A DNA stretch of 64,000 bases. Source: Bacillus rhizoplanae (GTDB lineage Bacteria; Bacillota; Bacilli; Bacillales; Bacillaceae_G). Position numbers and translations under genes: made by a program. The stretch lies in assembly GCF_917563915.1 (NCBI RefSeq), contig NZ_CAKJTI010000013.1, positions 25,409 to 89,408 of the forward strand, given 5' to 3'. Below are positions 1 through 9,324 of the stretch, piece by piece; position 1 is the first letter of the stretch, and every line of letters begins with the position of its first letter. Below the pieces are notes generated by a model that searched no databases, had not been told where the DNA came from, and worked only from the letters and a program-made list of their open reading frames with translations.

Positions 1-17
1 AACGGGAGATGTAGTTT

Positions 18-45
18 AAAAGGATCGTCAAAGACGGTCCTTTTT
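18..45. terminator. Bidirectional rho-independent terminator
   Basis: A 10-bp stem (AAGGATCGTC / GACGGTCCTT, one G-U pair) with a 3-nt loop has T-runs on both sides. It ends the deacetylase gene on the minus strand and probably an upstream gene on the plus strand. Confidence 0.8.
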
Positions 46-56
46 AAATAGAAATT

Positions 57-914
57 TTATTTTCTTTGTTTTGAAGTATTAAACATTTTTGGAAGAGTTA
101 CAAAGCGTGCGCCTTTAGATGTAAGGTCAGGAATAAATCGGTCAAGGGCATTTACAGAACCTTGTAGTTTCCCACCTGGTGCAGAGTGTTGCAAGAGAAT
201 ACTTCCAGGGAAAGTATTCCCTAATACTTTGTTGGTAATTTCCTCAGCGTTTAACCCTTTCCAATCTAATGTATCGACACTCCATTGAATAATCATAAAG
301 TTTTGTTCAGTAGCCCACTTAACTTGATCTTCATTTATAATGCCATAAGGCGGACGGATTAGTTTCGGAGAATATCCTATTAGTTTTTGTAATATGTTTT
401 CTGTTTTTATAATTTGTTCATGATATTGCTCATCACTTATTTTTGCTAAGTTAGGGTGGTTATAAGTATGATTCCCCACGATGTGTCCCTCGTTAACAAT
501 TCGTTTTACAACTTCAGGATATCTTTCGGCATTTTCACCTAGCAAAAAAAATGTAGCTTTTACACTATGTTTTTTTAATTTGTCTAACACTTGTGGAGTA
601 TATAAGAGATCGGGACCGTCATCAAACGTGAGAGCCACCTCGGATTTATTATAAGGTCCTGCAAAAGCGTATGCATATTTTTCAACCCAGGGAAAAGGAG
701 TCCATGATCCTCTCGTTGCTTCTTCCTTAGATTGAACCTGAAAAGGAAACGGGGCTTGTGATGAAGTAGGAACTGATTTCATATAATCTAAAGTATAAAA
801 TGGATTTTGAATTGATGGATATGAAATTTTTGAAGGAAGAAAACAACGTGAAATATGATTGTAGGGAGTGCCCTGATAGGGAAATACCAATTTGGGTGGA
901 TAAAAAGAATACAT
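57..914 (-). CDS. Polysaccharide deacetylase (NodB homology, CE4 family)
   Basis: A 285-residue CE4 deacetylase. Visible NodB motifs are TFDDGPD (about 96-102, catalytic base Asp and metal Asp), HTYNH (about 149-153, metal His pair) and RPPYG (about 188). The family removes acetyl groups from GlcNAc or MurNAc in the envelope. The start is fixed by AAGGAGGT eight bases upstream. Oddity: the first 50 residues are rich in Pro, Tyr and Phe and show no signal peptide or membrane helix, so the export route is unclear. The usual LLHD motif near the C-terminus reads LLQHSA, so metal or substrate handling may differ. It stands alone, divergent from the padR operon. Confidence 0.9.
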   Translation of the reverse strand: MYSFYPPKLVFPYQGTPYNHISRCFLPSKISYPSIQNPFYTLDYMKSVPTSSQAPFPFQVQSKEEATRGSWTPFPWVEKYAYAFAGPYNKSEVALTFDDGPDLLYTPQVLDKLKKHSVKATFFLLGENAERYPEVVKRIVNEGHIVGNHTYNHPNLAKISDEQYHEQIIKTENILQKLIGYSPKLIRPPYGIINEDQVKWATEQNFMIIQWSVDTLDWKGLNAEEITNKVLGNTFPGSILLQHSAPGGKLQGSVNALDRFIPDLTSKGARFVTLPKMFNTSKQRK

Positions 915-1015
915 GATTGAAATACCTCCTTAGAAAAGATAGAAATCTCTCTAAAATTTTTATATGCCAATGATTACAGTTTGGTTAAGGAAGAAAAAAG
1001 TGTGAGTAGTTTGTT

Positions 1016-1103
1016 TTTCACCCGTATTAACGGGTGGTAAGATCTATATCTCAATGGGGCGGGAGAGATAAAGAAACCCTCTTCTACCTAATTTTTACTT
1101 TAT
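1016..1103 (+). repeat. Degenerate bcr1-like repeat, internally shortened
   Basis: The segment opens with TTTCA-CCCGTATTAACGGG, matching the CCCGC...CGGG tip hairpin of the bcr1 copies elsewhere in the window, and closes with ACTTTAT, the bcr1 right end. The middle hairpins are mostly lost. It lies between the deacetylase start and the padR promoter. It is called from similarity to the better copies at 40185 and 51117. Confidence 0.55.
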
Positions 1104-1120
1104 TTTATAAAAATTGGAAT

Positions 1121-1195
1121 AGTACCTTGTAATATTCAGTACTGAATGGTATATTATGGTTAATCGAGTACCTTGTATTAAATAGTACTGAATGG
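1121..1195 (+). promoter_or_regulatory. Tandem 29-bp operator-like direct repeat over the padR promoter
   Basis: Two nearly identical 29-bp copies (1121-1149 and 1167-1195) start 46 bp apart. Each has the form AGTACCTTGTA-N7-AGTACTGAATGG with an internal AGTAC repeat. A promoter TTGTAA (1128) with TATATT (1150) overlaps the first copy, and the second ends at the ribosome binding site of padR. This is the expected place for autoregulation by the PadR protein encoded directly downstream. Confidence 0.65.
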
Positions 1196-1209
1196 GAAGG
1201 AGGGTGCCT

Positions 1210-1521
1210 TTGAACGTTCAATTTAAAAAAGGGGTATTGGAGCTTTGTGTTCTTGCGCTTGTAAGGAAACGAGATTGCTATGGCTATGAATTAGTTCAGC
1301 AAATTTCAAATAAGTTTTTAATATCAGAAGGATCAGTGTACCCATTGTTACGTCGGCTAACGAATGAAGGATATTTTCAGACATATTTAAAGGAATCATC
1401 GGAAGGGCCTCCGCGGAAATATTATCAGTTAACAAATCAAGGTGCAGAGCAACTCTATGCGCTTGTGACAGAATGGCGTGATTTTGCAAGGGGAGTACAA
1501 GAAATTATTGAAGAGGTGTAG
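1210..1521 (+). CDS. PadR family transcriptional regulator
   Basis: A 103-residue PadR-type winged-helix regulator. The core reads [11 protein letters not shown] ... [10 protein letters not shown] ... [17 protein letters not shown] ... [13 protein letters not shown], typical of the short PadR-s1 class. The start is taken as TTG at 1210, with AAGGAGGG six bases upstream; an ATG at 1192 is in frame but has no ribosome binding site. It is followed after 3 bp by a DUF1700 gene and then a DUF4097 gene. This trio is common in Firmicutes and is thought to monitor envelope state. It probably represses its own operon through the 29-bp repeats. Confidence 0.9.
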   Translation: MNVQFKKGVLELCVLALVRKRDCYGYELVQQISNKFLISEGSVYPLLRRLTNEGYFQTYLKESSEGPPRKYYQLTNQGAEQLYALVTEWRDFARGVQEIIEEV

Positions 1522-1524
1522 CAA

Positions 1525-2070
1525 ATGACTAAAGAACAATTTCTTCATGAATTATCAGAACACCTTAGAAAACTGCCAGAAGAAGAACGAAACGATATTT
1601 TATATGATTACGAGGAACATTTTCAATTTGGAATAGAAGAAGGAAAAACAGAAGTGGAAATTATAAAAGCGCTTGGTTCACCTAAAACAATTGCTAAGGA
1701 AACGTTAGCGTCCCATCGTTTAGAGCAGGTGAAGCATAATCCAACTTTTTCTAATGTAACAAGAGCGATTGTAGCAATCATTGGACTTAGCTTTCTAAAT
1801 TTGGTTATTGTGGTAGCTCCGTTAATAACGATCGGAAGTCTTATTTTAACACTTTGGACAGTTAGTGCTGTATTTGTTTTATCACCTTTACTTTTACTAA
1901 CAAAAATTATTTTTGCTCAAATTTTTATTTTATCTGATGTATTTGCTTCTATTGTACTCTTCGGTATTGGTTTACTTTTAGGGATTGGTGCGTATTATTG
2001 TACAATTTGGTTTAAAACGCTTTTTGTCAAATACGCCAATTGGAATTTGAAAGTAATTAAAGGGGAGTAG
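1525..2070 (+). CDS. DUF1700 (HAAS) membrane protein
   Basis: A 181-residue protein. The N-terminal cytosolic helical domain (about 1-65: EQFLHELSEHLRKLPEEERND ILYDYEEHF) is the HAAS/DUF1700 signature. It is followed by about three hydrophobic helices between residues 75 and 170. It lies 3 bp after padR and 5 bp before the DUF4097 gene, so the three are one operon. HAAS proteins are usually partners of PadR regulators; the molecular role is not established. No damage is visible. Confidence 0.88.
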   Translation: MTKEQFLHELSEHLRKLPEEERNDILYDYEEHFQFGIEEGKTEVEIIKALGSPKTIAKETLASHRLEQVKHNPTFSNVTRAIVAIIGLSFLNLVIVVAPLITIGSLILTLWTVSAVFVLSPLLLLTKIIFAQIFILSDVFASIVLFGIGLLLGIGAYYCTIWFKTLFVKYANWNLKVIKGE

Positions 2071-2075
2071 ATGAG

Positions 2076-2894
2076 ATGAGGAAAATTGTATTCATAGCAT
2101 TTGTTTGTATTGCGATTGGAGGAATTGGGTTATTTTTTACAGGATCAGCCTTTTTTATGAAATCTGTGACTGGGTCAGCAGAAACAAAGGAATTGGAACA
2201 GAAACAATTTAAAAATGAGCAAATTAAAAACATCAATGTTGACAGAGATGTAGGAGATGTTGTGATTGAAAAAGGAAAAACTGATTCATTTGAAGTTCGG
2301 TATAGCGGTGATCAGGAAAAACGAAAGTTAGACATAAATGAGAACGGTGAAACGTTACAAGTGGAAGTGAAAACAAAAACGAAACATATATTTGACTTTT
2401 CTTTTTCACCATTTGGTTTTAAAAATGAAAGCTTAACGGTTATTGTACCTGAACGCGTGTACAATAAAATTGAATTAGAGACAGGAGCAGGAAAGATCCA
2501 AGTACAAGATATTCAAAGTGAAGATATATCTGCACATACAGCAGCAGGGAATGTGGAAATGAAGCAAATGAAGGCGCAGAAGATAAAAACTTCATCTAGC
2601 GCGGGAAAGATTGTTCTTCAGAAAGTAGAAGGGAAAGTGCGTGCAGAGACGGCAGCAGGAAGTGTAGAGGTAACACAGCACAACCCGCAATATAGTATTG
2701 AAGCGGAGTCAGCAGCAGGAGATGTAAATATTCAGCTGCAGGAAATGCCGAAAGATGCCGTTGTAAAGGGCTCTTCTCATGCAGGAAATGTAAAGATTTT
2801 TGGGAAAGAAAATAAAGAAGTTACTTTAGGGAACGGAAAGGTACAGATTAGCGGAGAAACAGCAGCAGGATCTGTAAAAATCGAGACGGATTAA
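2076..2894 (+). CDS. DUF4097 beta-strand-repeat membrane-anchored protein
   Basis: A 272-residue protein with an N-terminal membrane anchor (about 5-27) and an extracellular part built of repeats near every 19-20 residues, each with an (S/T)(A/S)AG(N/K/S/D)V core (TAAGNVEM, SSAGKIVL, TAAGSVEV, SAAGDVNI, TAAGSVKI). This is the DUF4097 right-handed beta-helix type. AAAGGGGAG precedes ATG at 2076; an ATG at 2071 is out of frame. It is the last gene of the padR operon and probably an envelope-exposed structural or sensor protein. Confidence 0.88.
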   Translation: MRKIVFIAFVCIAIGGIGLFFTGSAFFMKSVTGSAETKELEQKQFKNEQIKNINVDRDVGDVVIEKGKTDSFEVRYSGDQEKRKLDINENGETLQVEVKTKTKHIFDFSFSPFGFKNESLTVIVPERVYNKIELETGAGKIQVQDIQSEDISAHTAAGNVEMKQMKAQKIKTSSSAGKIVLQKVEGKVRAETAAGSVEVTQHNPQYSIEAESAAGDVNIQLQEMPKDAVVKGSSHAGNVKIFGKENKEVTLGNGKVQISGETAAGSVKIETD

Positions 2895-2924
2895 AAACAG
2901 ACCAGCTCAGCTGGTCTGTTTTTA
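2893..2924. terminator. Bidirectional terminator between the DUF4097 gene and lexA
   Basis: A near-perfect stem AAAACAGACCAGCT / AGCTGGTCTGTTTT is followed by T-runs in both directions. It serves the converging padR operon and lexA; the lexA stop codon lies inside it. Confidence 0.9.
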
Positions 2925-3542
2925 ATGTAAATGACGATAGACACCAATTACTTTTCCGATAACAGAAACGTTATCTAAAATAATAGGTTCTAAAGAAGAG
3001 TTTTCTGGTTGCAAGCGGAAATGATCTTTTTCTTTGTAAAAACGTTTTACCGTAGCTTCATTGTCTTCTGTTAAAGCGACAACGATTTCACCATTATAAG
3101 CAGATTGTTGCTGGCGAACAACAACTAAGTCTCCATCAAAAATACCTGCTTCAATCATACTGTCTCCGGAAATGCGCAACATAAATACTTGATCTGAGCC
3201 AGAAACGAGGTTTGCCGGAAGTGGAAAATGTTCTTCTACACTTTCAACTGCTGTAATTGGTGAACCAGCTGTAACTTTTCCGACAATCGGTACGTGAATG
3301 ACTGGTTGTGTATCCGTTTCGATGCTATCGTTTCCTAAAATTTCAATAGCTCTCGGTTTTGTTGGATCGCGGCGAATGTATCCTTTTTCCTCTAAGCGAG
3401 ATAAATGTCCGTGCACAGTAGAGCTAGAAGCAAGACCGACTGCTTGACCGATTTCACGTACGGAAGGCGGATAACCTTTTTCTTGTACTTTTTGTTTAAT
3501 AAAGTCGAGAATGTCTTGCTGTCGTTTCGTTAACTTCTCCAT
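2922..3542 (-). CDS. lexA: LexA SOS repressor
   Basis: A 206-residue LexA. The winged-helix domain is about 1-65 ([21 protein letters not shown] recognition region). The self-cleavage site is Ala92-Gly93 (KVTAGSP), with catalytic Ser128 (SGDSMIEAG) and Lys166 (ATVKRFY). It represses DNA-damage genes and cleaves itself with RecA help. The start is ATG at 3542, 8 bases after GAGGTG; a GTG at 3551 is in frame but too close to that site. It is divergent from yneB, with a LexA box between them. Confidence 0.97.
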   Translation of the reverse strand: MEKLTKRQQDILDFIKQKVQEKGYPPSVREIGQAVGLASSSTVHGHLSRLEEKGYIRRDPTKPRAIEILGNDSIETDTQPVIHVPIVGKVTAGSPITAVESVEEHFPLPANLVSGSDQVFMLRISGDSMIEAGIFDGDLVVVRQQQSAYNGEIVVALTEDNEATVKRFYKEKDHFRLQPENSSLEPIILDNVSVIGKVIGVYRHLH

Positions 3543-3581
3543 GTTTTTCACACCTCGTTTTCTTTAAATTTTCTTACTTGT

Positions 3582-3621
3582 ATTATAACATGCGAAAAAA
3601 TATTCTACAAACATAAGTTCG
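3582..3621. promoter_or_regulatory. lexA promoter and LexA (SOS) box
   Basis: On the minus strand, TTGTAG (3610-3605) and TATAAT (3587-3582) are 17 bp apart and form the lexA promoter. A 14-bp site CAAACATAAGTTCG (3608-3621) matches the Bacillus LexA box (CGAAC-N4-GTTCG) with one mismatch in the conserved arms. It overlaps the lexA -35 box and sits upstream of yneB, so LexA can control both genes. Confidence 0.8.
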
Positions 3622-3668
3622 AAAACATCCTCAGTTTGTGATACACTATGATGTAAAAAGTGAGATAG

Positions 3669-4340
<672 letters not shown>

Positions 4341-4385
4341 CTATTGTATGATAATAATCAGTTTTTAGTAGAAAGGGGATTCGAG

Positions 4386-4625
4386 ATGCTAAGTCACGAA
4401 CTCATTGAACGCATTAATTTCTTAGCGAAAAAAGCAAAAACAGAAGGTTTAACGGAAGAAGAGCAACGTGAGCGTCAATCGCTCCGTGAACAATATTTAA
4501 AAGGATTTCGTCAAAATATGTTAAACGAATTGAAATCAATCAAAGTCGTTAACGAAGAAGGTAAAGACGTTACGCCGAAGAAGTTAAAAGAATTAAAAAA
4601 ACAAGATAAAGCAAAGTTAAATTAA
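4386..4625 (+). CDS. ynzC: DUF896 family protein (YnzC-like)
   Basis: A 79-residue, highly charged helical protein. [18 protein letters not shown] and [12 protein letters not shown] are the DUF896 core. The start is ATG at 4386, with AAAGGGGA five bases upstream; the open frame extends to 4344 without a usable site. In B. subtilis ynzC follows yneB in the LexA-controlled operon, and the same order is kept here. The function is unknown. Confidence 0.92.
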   Translation: MLSHELIERINFLAKKAKTEGLTEEEQRERQSLREQYLKGFRQNMLNELKSIKVVNEEGKDVTPKKLKELKKQDKAKLN

Positions 4626-4652
4626 AAGATGGGCGCAGCCCATCTTTTTTAA
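4624..4652 (+). terminator. Terminator of the yneB-ynzC operon
   Basis: Stem AAAAGATGGGC / GCCCATCTTTT with a 3-nt loop, followed by T residues. Confidence 0.88.
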
Positions 4653-4670
4653 GTTTGATAGGAAAATTCA

Positions 4671-6254
4671 TTATTTAACAACTTTCCAATTATGATTAGT
4701 CATCGCTTCGATTGTTTTTCGTTCTAATATGTAATTTGCAATGAGCTCAGACATATCAATTGGTATATCTTTTATAATGGTCTTATTTTGATACATTACG
4801 TAATTTCCGCCACCACTTGCACGATAATTGTTCATGACAACGTCATACTCTTGATGCAAGTGAATAGGAGACCCTTCATATTGTAGGGAAACGACTCTTT
4901 CCCCAACTGGTTTTGAAATGTTTAATATGTATGAAATTCCTTCCCACATATCGTAATTATAATGCTGTGGTTTTGGTTTGATATATGCAGGGTTTACAAT
5001 GATATTTCCATCTGTATCTAACGAGAAATATTCGGCAGATAGCTCAAGGGCCTCTTTTATATCTTTTCCTGTAACACGAATGACTTTTAGGGTATTGGGA
5101 TAAATATAATTCGAAACAATATCTCTCATTGTAATGCGGTTTGGAAAGCCGGAAGATTCATTATGAAACAAGCTTGTACAAGAAATATTCACTCCAGCTA
5201 CATCCATCTGTACTTTATTTATAAATTCGATGAAGGGATGATCTTGCAAACGAGTTTGCATCGCATCGCGAATCAGCATATCACCAATAATAGTACCAAT
5301 GGGTTGATCTAACCAATGCTGAGTTTGGTTTTCGTATGCAGATGCCAGTGAAAGTACCATTTCGTCTGCTGGAACATTTTCCGCAGATAACAATTCAGAA
5401 TAACATTCCTCAACAATCCACTCGGTATTATCCTTTTTTAAGGAGACGTGTACTTTTCCTAATGATTTCCCATTGCTGCCCGCCTGTAAGACGGTTACTC
5501 CATTTATTTTTGTATGAGCAATATAGCGATGTTGGTGTCCTGTTAACAATACATCGATTCCTTCTATTTCTTGACATATTGCATATCCTTGATTTTCCCC
5601 AGTTAAAACTTCTGTTGGCTCTCCAGTTTGCAAATCTCGTTCAAACCCTCCGTGATATGACACAATAAGTAAATGAGGTTGTTCCCGTTTACGAATATAA
5701 GAAATCCACTTTTTTGTTGATTTTAATGCATCTTCAAAAGTTAAATTTTCAATATGTTGTGGTTGTTCCCAGTTTGGGATGTAGTGAGTTGTAACCCCTA
5801 GTATCGCAACTTTTATATCAGGATGTATATGTTTAATGATATAGGGTTTTCCAAAGTAGGGCTCCATTGTTTTTTTATCTAAAATATTAGCAGCTAGGTA
5901 GGGCATTTTTGCATTTGTAATTGCTTTGTTTAATACGTCCATTCCATAATTGAATTCATGATTGCCAATAATTGCTGCATCATAGCCGATATGATTGGCA
6001 ATGATAGACATTGGATGTTCTTCATGCTGTATATATTTGGCGTAGTAATAAGTAAACGGAGTTCCTTGTATGAAATCACCGTTATCGATCAAGATTACAT
6101 GTTTATTTTGAGTACGTTCTTGCGCAATACGTGTTGCAAGTTTTGCTAATCCGAATTCTGCTTTTTCGTTATTTTGATAGTGAATAGGGTAAACCGTACC
6201 GTGTACATCACTTGTTAGTAAGATAGTTATATTTACTACATGATTCAGATTCAA
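4671..6254 (-). CDS. Metallophosphoesterase / 5'-nucleotidase family protein
   Basis: About 527 residues. The N-terminal calcineurin-like phosphoesterase domain (about 8-270) shows TSDVHG, DNGDF, GNHEFNYG, SYHGG and TGHQH, the usual two-metal ligands. The C-terminal 5'-nucleotidase domain is about 310-500 (SGFPNRITMRDI, RASGGGNYVMY). It should hydrolyse nucleotides or 2',3'-cyclic nucleotides. There is no signal peptide or LPXTG motif, so the protein looks cytoplasmic, unlike secreted YfkN-type enzymes. The start is taken as TTG at 6254 (AAGAAGG nine bases upstream); a TTG at 6263 sits on the ribosome binding site. Confidence 0.88.
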   Translation of the reverse strand: MNLNHVVNITILLTSDVHGTVYPIHYQNNEKAEFGLAKLATRIAQERTQNKHVILIDNGDFIQGTPFTYYYAKYIQHEEHPMSIIANHIGYDAAIIGNHEFNYGMDVLNKAITNAKMPYLAANILDKKTMEPYFGKPYIIKHIHPDIKVAILGVTTHYIPNWEQPQHIENLTFEDALKSTKKWISYIRKREQPHLLIVSYHGGFERDLQTGEPTEVLTGENQGYAICQEIEGIDVLLTGHQHRYIAHTKINGVTVLQAGSNGKSLGKVHVSLKKDNTEWIVEECYSELLSAENVPADEMVLSLASAYENQTQHWLDQPIGTIIGDMLIRDAMQTRLQDHPFIEFINKVQMDVAGVNISCTSLFHNESSGFPNRITMRDIVSNYIYPNTLKVIRVTGKDIKEALELSAEYFSLDTDGNIIVNPAYIKPKPQHYNYDMWEGISYILNISKPVGERVVSLQYEGSPIHLHQEYDVVMNNYRASGGGNYVMYQNKTIIKDIPIDMSELIANYILERKTIEAMTNHNWKVVK

Positions 6255-6457
6255 TAGTATCAACCTTCTTTATTGTTATCTTATGATAAATCATAACAAA
6301 TAATTTTAATAAAATATTTATGGTTATTATTGATTTCATTTTTAATTCAATTCGCAAATAGAGTGTATAAATAATTTGTATCCTACTTGAAAAACGTCTT
6401 CTATTTTGGGTTAATAACTGAATAGAAAACGTTTTTTATATTTTTTAACTTTTTGTG

Positions 6458-6488
6458 TTGACTCTAACGTTACGTCATACTTTATCGT
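6458..6488 (+). promoter_or_regulatory. MerR-type promoter with 19-bp spacer
   Basis: TTGACT (6458) and TATCGT (6483) are separated by 19 bp, the overlong spacer used by MerR-family activators. The spacer holds CTCTAACGTTACGTCAT, with an AACGTT dyad at its centre. It lies 20 bp upstream of the regulator gene, so autoregulation is likely. Confidence 0.6.
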
Positions 6489-6508
6489 ATGTACTAAGGG
6501 AGGGCAAA

Positions 6509-7246
6509 ATGATGACAATGAAAGTAAAAGAAGTAGCAGATTTAGTTGGTATTAGTGTGCGCACACTACATCACTATGATGAAATTGGGTTATTAACTCC
6601 TGAGGAGATGACCGAATCTGGTTATCGCCTTTATTCCAACGATAATTTAGAGACATTGCAACAAATCCTGTTTTTTAAAGAACTTGGCTTCCCTTTAAAG
6701 AAAATTAAAGAAATTATCAATGATCCTTCATTTAATCGAGAAGAGGCACTTGTTTTGCACCGTAAAATGCTGCTTGAGAAGCGCTCTAGACTAGATAAAG
6801 TGATTGCGACGATTGATAAGACGATTCAACATTCGAGAGGAGAAATTCAAATGACGAACAAAGAAAAATTTGAAGGGTTTGATTTTAGTCAAAACCCATA
6901 TGAGCAAGAAGCACGTGAAAAATGGGGAAATGAAGCTGTTGACAAGGCAAATAAAACAGCAGCAAACATGACGAGAGAAAAACAAGAAGAATATAATACG
7001 ATTTATAGGAAACTTGCAGCACTTCGTAATGACTCACCTGAATCAGAGCAGGCTCAAAAAGCAATTAAAGAATGGTATGACTATTTGCAGAACTTTGGTC
7101 ATTATTCATTAGATGCCTTTAAAGGTCTAGGGAAAATGTATGTTGATGATGAACGTTTTACAAAAAATATTGATCAATTCGGTGAAGGTTTGGCGGAGTT
7201 TATGCGTGATGCGATGGCAGTGTATGCAGATCGTAATAAGAAGTAA
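6509..7246 (+). CDS. MerR family regulator with TipAS domain (Mta-like)
   Basis: A 245-residue regulator. The MerR winged helix is about 4-72 (VKEVADLVGISVRTLHHYDEIGLLTP), followed by a coiled-coil dimer helix to about 110. A C-terminal TipAS antibiotic-recognition domain is about 120-245 (KWGNEAVDKANK, NFGHYSLDAFKGLGKMYVDDERF). B. subtilis Mta and Streptomyces TipA share this layout and activate multidrug-efflux genes. The start is ATG 6509 with AAGGGAGGG; ATG 6512 is equally possible. No efflux gene is adjacent. Confidence 0.9.
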   Translation: MMTMKVKEVADLVGISVRTLHHYDEIGLLTPEEMTESGYRLYSNDNLETLQQILFFKELGFPLKKIKEIINDPSFNREEALVLHRKMLLEKRSRLDKVIATIDKTIQHSRGEIQMTNKEKFEGFDFSQNPYEQEAREKWGNEAVDKANKTAANMTREKQEEYNTIYRKLAALRNDSPESEQAQKAIKEWYDYLQNFGHYSLDAFKGLGKMYVDDERFTKNIDQFGEGLAEFMRDAMAVYADRNKK

Positions 7247-7264
7247 AATGTATGTATACAATTT

Positions 7265-7304
7265 TAAAGGTCCTATTCTCCATTTGGAAGAATAGGACCT
7301 TTTG
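7265..7304 (+). terminator. Terminator after the MerR gene
   Basis: Stem AAAGGTCCTATTCT / AGAATAGGACCTTT with a TTTTG tail. Confidence 0.88.
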
Positions 7305-7392
7305 TTTATGAGATAAGAAAAAGTTGGTTTTTATATTAGGAAATGTAGTGTGGTTATCAATTGTAATCAAAATACGATATTTTAAATCATAA

Positions 7393-7510
7393 TTGAACTA
7401 CCCCCACCTAAAATCCTAACGGATTTTTGAGGAAGGAGATTCCCCAAAAGGACAACTAAGACAAAATGCTTAGCAGACCATACCCATTCAACAAGGTATG
7501 GTTTTTCTGC
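7393..7510 (-). ncRNA. Possible omegaRNA-like right end of the TnpB element
   Basis: Known TnpB systems make their guide RNA from the 3' end of tnpB and the element right end, finishing in a GTTCAA-like motif next to the flank. Here the minus strand runs past the tnpB stop into AAATCCGTTAGGATTT, GGTGGGGG and TAGTTCAA. This is position and motif inference only; no transcript evidence is available. Confidence 0.35.
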
Positions 7511-9194
7511 TTTCAAACTTAGACAAACCTTTTACTTCCAAGTCTGTAAGAGCCCCTGGAGGAAAAAGTTCGTTCACAGAACGAATCTTGTTATGGTTCG
7601 AAAGCTCCATCTGATAGAATGTGTGAACACGCAAATCAGACAGGATGCCAGACAGCCACTTCCATTGCGCCCAATGATGCAGACCTACCATCTTCTCCGG
7701 TAATAGTGAATACAAAATTGGTGGAAGTTTTTCTTTAAATCCCATTGCTCTTCTAGCAATGACATAAGAAGCTGTTTGGTGAATGCTGATACCAAAACGT
7801 TTCATATATTTGATTTTACCGATTTGAGAAGTGTACGCTGGATTTACCTCAAATACTGCTACACCCATCTTCTCAGCACGGCCTTTAATAGCTAAAATCA
7901 TCTTTTTATAAGCAAACATGCTCATCATCATGTTTGCTTTTTTGTTACCATAAGGGTTCTTAACCTTTGCTTTTGTTGTGTTTAATTTTTCTACAACAAT
8001 CGGTTTGTTTGCTTTTACAGCAATATCAACTAATGCAATGGCTTCTGCTTCAATAATTTTAGTAATTTGTTCTGATGTTTTACTTAAAATATCAAAGGAT
8101 AATACGCCCGTTTTTATGAGTTGTCCTTGTTTATTGATGTTTGACCAAGCAAAGTGGTCAAAATTACAATCTACTCCAATAACACCATCGGATTTGCTGA
8201 AGTTTTTATTTTGCTTCTCTTCAATATCTATTAAACATTTAAAAATGTAGTAATCCCCGTGGTCTTCAATTGCCCAACTGATTGGTTTTCCTGCATTCTT
8301 TTTATCTTTGCAATTCCATTGGTTTTGAACAGCTAGAGTCACTTGTTCTTGTCCATACGGAAATGTAAGGTTCGGAATTTCAACTGCAACACCGTTTGGG
8401 GTTGTAAAGTGTAAAGATTGTGATTCTGTATTGTATGTAAATACAAAGTTTCCTGATTTCGCGTCTTTTCGGCCTGAAATCAACATTTGATTGTAACGAG
8501 CCTGTTCAAAATCCTGAACCCAAAGTGTATGATTTTGAACATAAGTATCTACAGTATGTTGTGCTTTGAATCGTTTTTTACTCCCAAATACAACAGAAGA
8601 AACTTTGTTTTTTAAACTATGAAGTAGTTTTTGTAGTCTATCCAGCCGAAATTCCAGGCTACCTAAACGAGAACGAAGTGTTTGAATACGTACATTTAAA
8701 TATTCATGCTCAAATTGATAGGCATGATAGTAAATATCTGTTCTCTTTTTAAATTGCACAACAAAATATCGTCCCATTTGTTGTTCTTTGGACGTTTTAT
8801 TGAACTTTGGTTTTCCTTTGATAAAAGATGTTTTAATTTTATTCAGCACTGTCAAATCTGACTTGGTTTTCTTAATCTTCTTTTTTACAGCATTAATCTG
8901 TTCGTTTTTATTTTCGATATACAATTTCTTCAATTCTGTCTGAGAAGAAGACAGTGCATTGGCTTCCTGCACAGCACTATTTGCATAATAGTCATTCAGA
9001 CTAAATCGTGATTTTATAGTAATTTGCATACTATCAGAACGTCTGGAGGTGCCAGAACGTTTCTCTAACACTTGCGTTTGAAAAGTAAAATGCTTCGCAC
9101 GATTAAATACGAAAAGAGCATGTCCAATAGCTTCAACATACTTCGGATTCAGTGCATTCTTATAGATACGAATTGAAAAATATGCTTTTTTCAT
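7488..9194 (-). CDS. tnpB: TnpB-related protein (IS200/IS605 family), RuvC-like fold
   Basis: A 568-residue protein, longer than typical TnpB (about 400). The RuvC-I motif GVDCNFDHFAW has Asp near residue 342; RuvC-II VVEKLN has Glu near 402; the VNPAYTSQIGKIKYMKRFG segment begins near 450. The CxxC zinc ribbon normally placed after NPAYTSQ is absent. No Asp occurs between about 450 and 500, where the third catalytic Asp is expected; SIHQTASYVIARR stands there. The start is ATG 9194, eight bases after AAGGGAG. Either nuclease function is lost or a variant active site is used. The central region (about 100-205) is basic and coiled-coil-like. Confidence 0.85.
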   Translation of the reverse strand: MKKAYFSIRIYKNALNPKYVEAIGHALFVFNRAKHFTFQTQVLEKRSGTSRRSDSMQITIKSRFSLNDYYANSAVQEANALSSSQTELKKLYIENKNEQINAVKKKIKKTKSDLTVLNKIKTSFIKGKPKFNKTSKEQQMGRYFVVQFKKRTDIYYHAYQFEHEYLNVRIQTLRSRLGSLEFRLDRLQKLLHSLKNKVSSVVFGSKKRFKAQHTVDTYVQNHTLWVQDFEQARYNQMLISGRKDAKSGNFVFTYNTESQSLHFTTPNGVAVEIPNLTFPYGQEQVTLAVQNQWNCKDKKNAGKPISWAIEDHGDYYIFKCLIDIEEKQNKNFSKSDGVIGVDCNFDHFAWSNINKQGQLIKTGVLSFDILSKTSEQITKIIEAEAIALVDIAVKANKPIVVEKLNTTKAKVKNPYGNKKANMMMSMFAYKKMILAIKGRAEKMGVAVFEVNPAYTSQIGKIKYMKRFGISIHQTASYVIARRAMGFKEKLPPILYSLLPEKMVGLHHWAQWKWLSGILSDLRVHTFYQMELSNHNKIRSVNELFPPGALTDLEVKGLSKFESRKTIPC

Positions 9195-9290
9195 TGAACA
9201 CGCTCCCTTCTTGTTTTGTATACACAAAGTATACCAAAAAGGAACATATGTTTCTATTTATATGTTTAAAAAAACAAAAATGCGATTCAT

Positions 9291-9324
9291 CCCCCACCTA
9301 TCGGCTTCGCGCTTGAGGTGGGGG
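9291..9324 (-). repeat. Left-end hairpin of the TnpB element, homologous to bcr1
   Basis: Arms CCCCCACCT and AGGTGGGGG enclose a 16-nt loop containing GCGAAG. Read on the minus strand, 17-nt blocks AAGACCCCCACCTCAAG (9328-9312) and GATAGGTGGGGGATGAA (9302-9286) are identical to blocks in bcr1 copies at 40208-40224 and 24179-24195. Confidence 0.85.
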
